From assembly GCA_045106055.1 (NCBI GenBank), contig JBGCED010000120.1, forward strand, positions 1-18,949: a stretch of DNA of 18,949 bases, given 5' to 3'. Position numbers and translations under genes: made by a program. Source of the DNA: JBGCED01 sp045106055. Its GTDB lineage: Bacteria > Pseudomonadota > Alphaproteobacteria > CBDDJK01. The notes under the pieces were generated by a model. It ran no database searches, was not told the origin of the DNA, and worked only from the letters and a program-made list of their open reading frames with translations. Shown one piece after another: positions 15,820 through 18,949 of this stretch (the stretch's first letter is position 1; each line of letters begins with the position of its first letter).

Positions 15820-17111
15820 TATTGATCCCGCAGCGGTGAAATCACGGTTTGCCCGCCCATATAAGGCTGCAAAGCAGCAGGAATGGCGATGCTGCCATCT
15901 GCTTGTTGATAATTTTCCAAAATGGCAACCATGGTGCGCCCGACCGCAAGCCCCGATCCATTTAAACTATGGATAAATTCCGTTCCTTTGGTATGATCCG
16001 ATTTAAATCTTGCATTCATCCGCCTTGCTTGAAAATCCCCGCAATTAGAACAGCTGGAAATTTCGCGGTAAGTTTTTTGTTCGGGCAGCCATACCTCTAT
16101 ATCATAGGTTTTGCGCGCTCCAAACCCCATATCCCCCGCACATAACAGCATGGTGCGATAAGGCAATTCAAGTCTTTTTAAAATCATTTCTGCGCAATTC
16201 ACCATCCGCTCTAGCTCATCCGCGCTGCTTGCAGGGGGGACAATGCTGACCAATTCAACTTTTGAAAATTGATGCTGGCGGATAAGCCCGCGCGTATCGC
16301 GCCCCGCTGCGCCTGCTTCTGAACGAAAACAGGGGGTAAGCGCGGTCATGCGCAGCGGCAGTTCTTTTTCATCTAAAATCGCCTGCGCAACCATATTGGT
16401 AAGCGGCACTTCGGCGGTGGGGATCAGCCAAAAATTTTGATCCACCCGAAATAAATCTTCGGCGAATTTAGGAAGCTGCCCCGTGCCATACATGGCATCA
16501 TCGCGCACCAAATAAGGCGGGGAAATTTCCATATAGCCATTTTCATTGGTGTGAACATCCAGCATAAAGCTTGAAATTGCGCGCTCTAGGCGGGCTAAGG
16601 CGGCTTTTAACACCACAAAGCGCGCGCCCGATATTTTGGCTGCGCTTTCAAAATCCATCAATCCCAGCGCAACCCCAATCTCATCATGGGATTTTGGATC
16701 AAACCCGCTTAAATGGACAGCAGGCTTACCAATGCGGCGCAATTCAACATTTGATTCCTCGTCCGCGCCCGCAGGCACGCCATCATCTGGAATATTCGGC
16801 AGGCTTTCCAATAATTGGGTAAGTGCGCTTGCGCTATTTGCAGCCTGTTGTTCAAGCGCAGCAATTTCCGCCTTAATATCTGCAACCTGTTTAATCAAAT
16901 CATCGGCATTTTCGCCCGCAGCCTTTTTTGCCCCCACCTGCTTTGATGTTTGATTGCGCTGTTGAAGCAAGGCTTGCAGCTGGGTTAAGGCTTGGCGATG
17001 CTGTTGATCCAGCGCCAGAATCGGTTGCCTTTGATTGGGATCAAACCCGCGCTTGACCATTGCTTCATCAAAGCTTTCAGGCGCATTTCGAATTGATTTT
17101 ATATCATGCAT
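15819..17111 (-). CDS. serS: Seryl-tRNA synthetase
   Basis: A 430-residue class II aminoacyl-tRNA synthetase charging tRNA-Ser. The N-terminal half contains the long antiparallel coiled-coil arm (about residues 31-105) that grips the tRNA variable arm. The catalytic domain has TAEVPL (232-237), motif 2 FRSEAGAAGRDTRG (262-275), REISSCSNCGDFQARR, and motif 3 with LNGSGLAVGRTMVAILEN near the C-terminus. Length is normal. The start ATG at 17111 has agga seven bases ahead. It is the first gene of the leftward operon serS-pcm-nlpD-ABC exporter. Confidence 0.97.
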   Translation of the reverse strand: MHDIKSIRNAPESFDEAMVKRGFDPNQRQPILALDQQHRQALTQLQALLQQRNQTSKQVGAKKAAGENADDLIKQVADIKAEIAALEQQAANSASALTQLLESLPNIPDDGVPAGADEESNVELRRIGKPAVHLSGFDPKSHDEIGVALGLMDFESAAKISGARFVVLKAALARLERAISSFMLDVHTNENGYMEISPPYLVRDDAMYGTGQLPKFAEDLFRVDQNFWLIPTAEVPLTNMVAQAILDEKELPLRMTALTPCFRSEAGAAGRDTRGLIRQHQFSKVELVSIVPPASSADELERMVNCAEMILKRLELPYRTMLLCAGDMGFGARKTYDIEVWLPEQKTYREISSCSNCGDFQARRMNARFKSDHTKGTEFIHSLNGSGLAVGRTMVAILENYQQADGSIAIPAALQPYMGGQTVISPLRDQ

Positions 17112-17179
17112 AATAATTTCCTATTTTTCACGCTCACACGCCGTAATTTTTTAAAATGAGCCCACCTTATTTTTGACCC

Positions 17180-17208
17180 TTATAAAGGATTCTAACGGGA
17201 TTTGACAA
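17180..17208 (-). promoter_or_regulatory. Candidate sigma-70 promoter for the serS operon
   Basis: Read on the minus strand: TTGTCA (-35, 17203-17208), a 17-bp spacer and TTATAA (-10, 17180-17185). It lies about 70 bases ahead of the serS ATG. Its -35 overlaps that of a divergent promoter on the plus strand by five bases. Confidence 0.5.
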
Positions 17209-17231
17209 TCTTAATATATTTGGGCTTAATA
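17202..17231 (+). promoter_or_regulatory. Candidate sigma-70 promoter for the first SecD-head-like gene
   Basis: A perfect -35 TTGACA (17202-17207), an 18-bp spacer and TTAATA (17226-17231), 68 bases ahead of the ATG at 17300. It lies outside the segment that is duplicated before the second copy, so the two copies are not expected to share the same promoter sequence. Confidence 0.5.
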
Positions 17232-17268
17232 GCGTTAATTCCCTCAAACTTCAACAAATTGAACCCTA

Positions 17269-17422
17269 GCCAAATATGGATTTAATGTGGAGGTATAAAA
17301 TGAATAAAAACAGTTTGAACGGTATTTTATATGCGCTGTTTCTGGCAATCATTCTTGCCGCAAATCCAGCAAATGCAACAGAAAAAAAGATTTTTTCAGC
17401 AATCTATACTTATGAAATTGAA
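17269..17422 (+). repeat. Direct repeat, 5' block, copy 1
   Basis: From gccaaatatgg through the ribosome-binding site, start codon and signal peptide to the first mature residues, this block repeats at 18371-18524 with a constant offset of 1102 bp. Only scattered mismatches are seen (for example 17287 and 17347, then a cluster at 17382-17396). Confidence 0.85.
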
Positions 17423-17902
17423 AAGACTGATATCATGCCAAGCAGTATCAGACCAGACCCTCAAGAACCTGTTAGCTGGTTGATGATAGAATTTTCAAAA
17501 GCGCAGGCACAAAAATTCTCTGAATTGACAAAAGCAAATCAAGGGCGATCCATCGCAATTATGGTTAATGATCACTTAATATCCACGCCAACTTTAATGG
17601 ATCATATAACAGGTTCGCATCAATCCTTTCCAATAAAGGATGATGCACCTGAATCTTTACGATCAAAATTGGATGATCTGGATCGTTTAGAATTTTTTAT
17701 TGTTGAAGCGCATTTCACCCTGCCAAGTGATATGATGCTGCCAGCTGCGCAGCCAAGCTTTGACCTTGCCTTAAAGGATGATATGCGCACCACATTATGC
17801 GAATCACCGCATATTTTTCTGTTTGAAGATGATGTCTTGATCGCCAAAAGCACAAAATGCAATCAAGAGACAATATTATTTCATCATATCCAGTCTCCTT
17901 AA
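17300..17902 (+). CDS. Secreted protein resembling a stand-alone SecD P1-head domain (tandem copy 1)
   Basis: A 200-residue protein. The ATG at 17300 has a strong ggagg box (17289-17293) and begins a clear signal peptide (hydrophobic residues 8-22, probable cleavage after ANA at 26); an in-frame ATG at 17276 was not chosen because it precedes that box. Mature residues about 58-112 (WLMIEFSKAQAQKFSELTKA, then GRSIAIMVNDHLISTPTLMD) follow the pattern of the SecDF P1-head subdomain: a strand, a helix ending LT..N.GR, a strand around a 'display and ISTP' turn, and a helix. No membrane helices follow, so it is not a translocase subunit. The C-terminal third holds Cys167 and Cys187, a possible disulfide in the periplasm. 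It has its own candidate promoter and a tandem paralogue 1102 bp downstream. The fold similarity is by eye; function unknown. Confidence 0.75.
   Translation: MNKNSLNGILYALFLAIILAANPANATEKKIFSAIYTYEIEKTDIMPSSIRPDPQEPVSWLMIEFSKAQAQKFSELTKANQGRSIAIMVNDHLISTPTLMDHITGSHQSFPIKDDAPESLRSKLDDLDRLEFFIVEAHFTLPSDMMLPAAQPSFDLALKDDMRTTLCESPHIFLFEDDVLIAKSTKCNQETILFHHIQSP
17693..17847 (+). repeat. Direct repeat, 3' block, copy 1
   Basis: These 155 bases recur at 18795-18949 with a single difference (a at 17707, g at 18809). The second copy is cut by the window edge, so the true repeat may be longer. Confidence 0.9.
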
Positions 17903-17943
17903 ATTTCAATAATTTAAAAATCAACTTATGGGCGATAGACTTC

Positions 17944-18009
17944 CCACTTACACGGTTGGGTAAGGCAAGGAACATATTAACCCAGAAAGTGGATTGCCTG
18001 CTTTTTTTT
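17944..18009 (+). terminator. Possible structured terminator or small RNA element
   Basis: This gap contains nested complementary pairs: ccactt (17944-17949) with aagtgg (17987-17992), enclosing tgggt (17957-17961) with accca (17980-17984). A further pair, aggcaa (17963-17968) and ttgcct (17994-17999), is followed by eight T (18002-18009). The last pair plus T tract looks like a long-loop intrinsic terminator for the preceding gene. It crosses the other stems, so the two folds would compete or form a pseudoknot. Confidence 0.35.
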
Positions 18010-18076
18010 CAAACTCCAACTTAATAAGTCCAAGTCAGCTTCTGTTTATGCCCCACCTTTTATTTGGGGTCCTTGG

Positions 18077-18316
18077 ATGCCAGTTGCCCCATTAGGTTTA
18101 ACGGGAAAGGCGCATACATTCACACTGTCTTACGGTACAATATCACAAGCTCCCTCCAGCTTCGATATTGAAATTTCATATGCGGGCAATACCGTGCGCA
18201 GAGTAGGGCCTGGTGCATATCGCAGCTCTGTCCCTGCAAACTCCATAAACGAGCTTAAGGTTCGGGCAAAAAGCCATTCATTTGGTCAAATTTTATTGGT
18301 TACAATGAGTGATTAA
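18077..18316 (+). CDS. Small hypothetical protein, possible fragment
   Basis: A 79-residue ORF of unrecognised family (MPVAPLGLTGKAHTFTLSYG at the start, ending GQILLVTMSD). Alternating hydrophobic and polar residues suggest a small beta-sandwich. No signal peptide or membrane helix is seen. A gggg run (18066-18069) lies seven bases before the ATG. The frame stays open upstream to 17981 without another ATG, GTG or TTG, and the upstream translation (VYAPPFIWGPW) reads smoothly into the ORF, so this may be the 3' remnant of a longer gene. It sits between the two tandem SecD-head-like genes. A weak hairpin (agctt 18330-18334 / aagct 18344-18348) with T-rich flank follows. Confidence 0.45.
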   Translation: MPVAPLGLTGKAHTFTLSYGTISQAPSSFDIEISYAGNTVRRVGPGAYRSSVPANSINELKVRAKSHSFGQILLVTMSD

Positions 18317-18370
18317 AGGTTTATCATTTAGCTTGCTTTTAAAAAGCTTTGTTATTTTATATAAAATTCA

Positions 18371-18524
18371 GCCAAATATGGATTTAATATGGAGGTATAA
18401 AATGAATAAAAACAGTTTGAACGGTATTTTATATGCGCTGTTTCTGGCGATCATTCTTGCCGCAAATCCAGCAAATGCCGCACAAAAAGATATTTTCTCA
18501 GCAATCTATACTTATGAAATTGAA
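18371..18524 (+). repeat. Direct repeat, 5' block, copy 2
   Basis: Second copy of the 17269-17422 block at the same 1102-bp offset, covering ribosome-binding site, start and signal peptide of the downstream paralogue. Confidence 0.85.
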
Positions 18525-18949
18525 GAAGCTGATTTAAGACCAATTTATATTGAAAAATCTGAATCGACTTCGAATGACTGGCTTATTATACATATGTCAA
18601 AAGCACAGACAGAGAAAATTTCTGAACTGACAAAGGCAAATGAAGGACGATTCATTGTTGCAACAGTCAATAATCATTTGGCTTTCAAGCTAACGCTGAT
18701 GGATCACATATCAAGCGAACCTTTTATTATTATACTAGGCGATGGTATTTCTGATGTTTTAAGGTCTAAGATAGAAAACGCAAATCATTTAAGATTTTTT
18801 ATTGTTGAGGCGCATTTCACCCTGCCAAGTGATATGATGCTGCCAGCTGCGCAGCCAAGCTTTGACCTTGCCTTAAAGGATGATATGCGCACCACATTAT
18901 GCGAATCACCGCATATTTTTCTGTTTGAAGATGATGTCTTGATCGCCAA
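18402..18949 (+). CDS. Secreted SecD P1-head-like protein (tandem copy 2, 3' end outside window)
   Basis: The frame runs from the ATG at 18402 (ggagg at 18391-18395) to the window edge, 182 complete codons without a stop. It aligns without gaps to the 200-residue copy 1, so about 18 residues are probably missing. The signal peptide MNKNSLNGILYALFLAIILA is identical to that of copy 1. Residues 41-130 differ strongly (roughly 45% identity) while keeping W-L-I, SKAQ, SELTKAN-GR, VN-HL and TLMDHI, the head-domain framework. Residues 132-182 are identical to copy 1. The upstream gap has a T/A-rich stretch with a possible -10 (tatata, 18358-18363) but no good -35, so it could instead be read through from the upstream genes. 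Function unknown. Confidence 0.75.
   Translation, partial: MNKNSLNGILYALFLAIILAANPANAAQKDIFSAIYTYEIEEADLRPIYIEKSESTSNDWLIIHMSKAQTEKISELTKANEGRFIVATVNNHLAFKLTLMDHISSEPFIIILGDGISDVLRSKIENANHLRFFIVEAHFTLPSDMMLPAAQPSFDLALKDDMRTTLCESPHIFLFEDDVLIA
18795..18949 (+). repeat. Direct repeat, 3' block, copy 2 (runs to window edge)
   Basis: Second copy of 17693-17847, one mismatch in 155 bases. Encodes the fixed C-terminal part of the second paralogue. Confidence 0.9.

Noticed and set aside
17276..17299. Upstream in-frame ATG for the first SecD-head-like gene
   Set aside because: The ggagg box lies between this ATG and the one at 17300, and the signal peptide begins at the latter. The same holds for copy 2.
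17300..18949. Reading the right-hand tandem genes as SecD/SecF translocase subunits
   Set aside because: They have a signal peptide and a head-like domain but none of the six transmembrane helices of SecD or SecF.

Overview
The window reads as a chromosomal segment of an alphaproteobacterium with moderate GC (roughly 44-47% in the housekeeping genes I sampled). The evidence is family-level: a dnaX-ybaB pair, a serS-pcm-LysM/LytM cluster, a complex I pair nuoA-nuoB, SecB, a DUF1640-type coiled-coil protein and a single-chain Fe-S L-serine dehydratase. I saw no tRNA, rRNA, CRISPR array, transposase or phage gene. Function calls are by eye from motifs.

Layout. (1) 1-3647, plus strand: the 3' part of dnaX, ybaB, an FkbM-type methyltransferase where recR would usually sit, and sdaA. 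(2) 3647-5578, plus strand: an AT-rich type II restriction-modification pair of the NgoPII/HaeIII kind (expected target GGCC), bounded by a perfect 14-bp inverted repeat. GGCC is scarce in the window. (3) 5604-9225, minus strand: a bifunctional class A penicillin-binding protein overlapping a downstream Slt-type lytic transglycosylase, so a wall synthase and a wall-cleaving enzyme are made together. (4) 9319-12135, plus strand: secB overlapping a ChaN-like gene, then nuoA, nuoB and a small coiled-coil membrane protein. The usual nuoC-nuoN genes do not follow. (5) 12234-17111, minus strand: serS, pcm and an NlpD-like lipoprotein in an overlapping operon (surE missing), followed by an MsbA-type ABC exporter. 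(6) 17112-18949, plus strand: accessory region with two tandem paralogous genes for secreted proteins that resemble a stand-alone SecD P1-head domain. Their 5' and 3' ends are nearly identical in DNA while the middles have diverged. A small orphan ORF and a possible structured terminator lie between them.

The most unusual parts are the mosaic tandem SecD-head-like genes at the right end, which continue out of the window, and the restriction-modification cassette with its matching terminal repeats. Several conserved neighbourhoods (dnaX-ybaB-recR, serS-surE-pcm, nuoA-N) are each missing expected members, which suggests an extensively rearranged genome.
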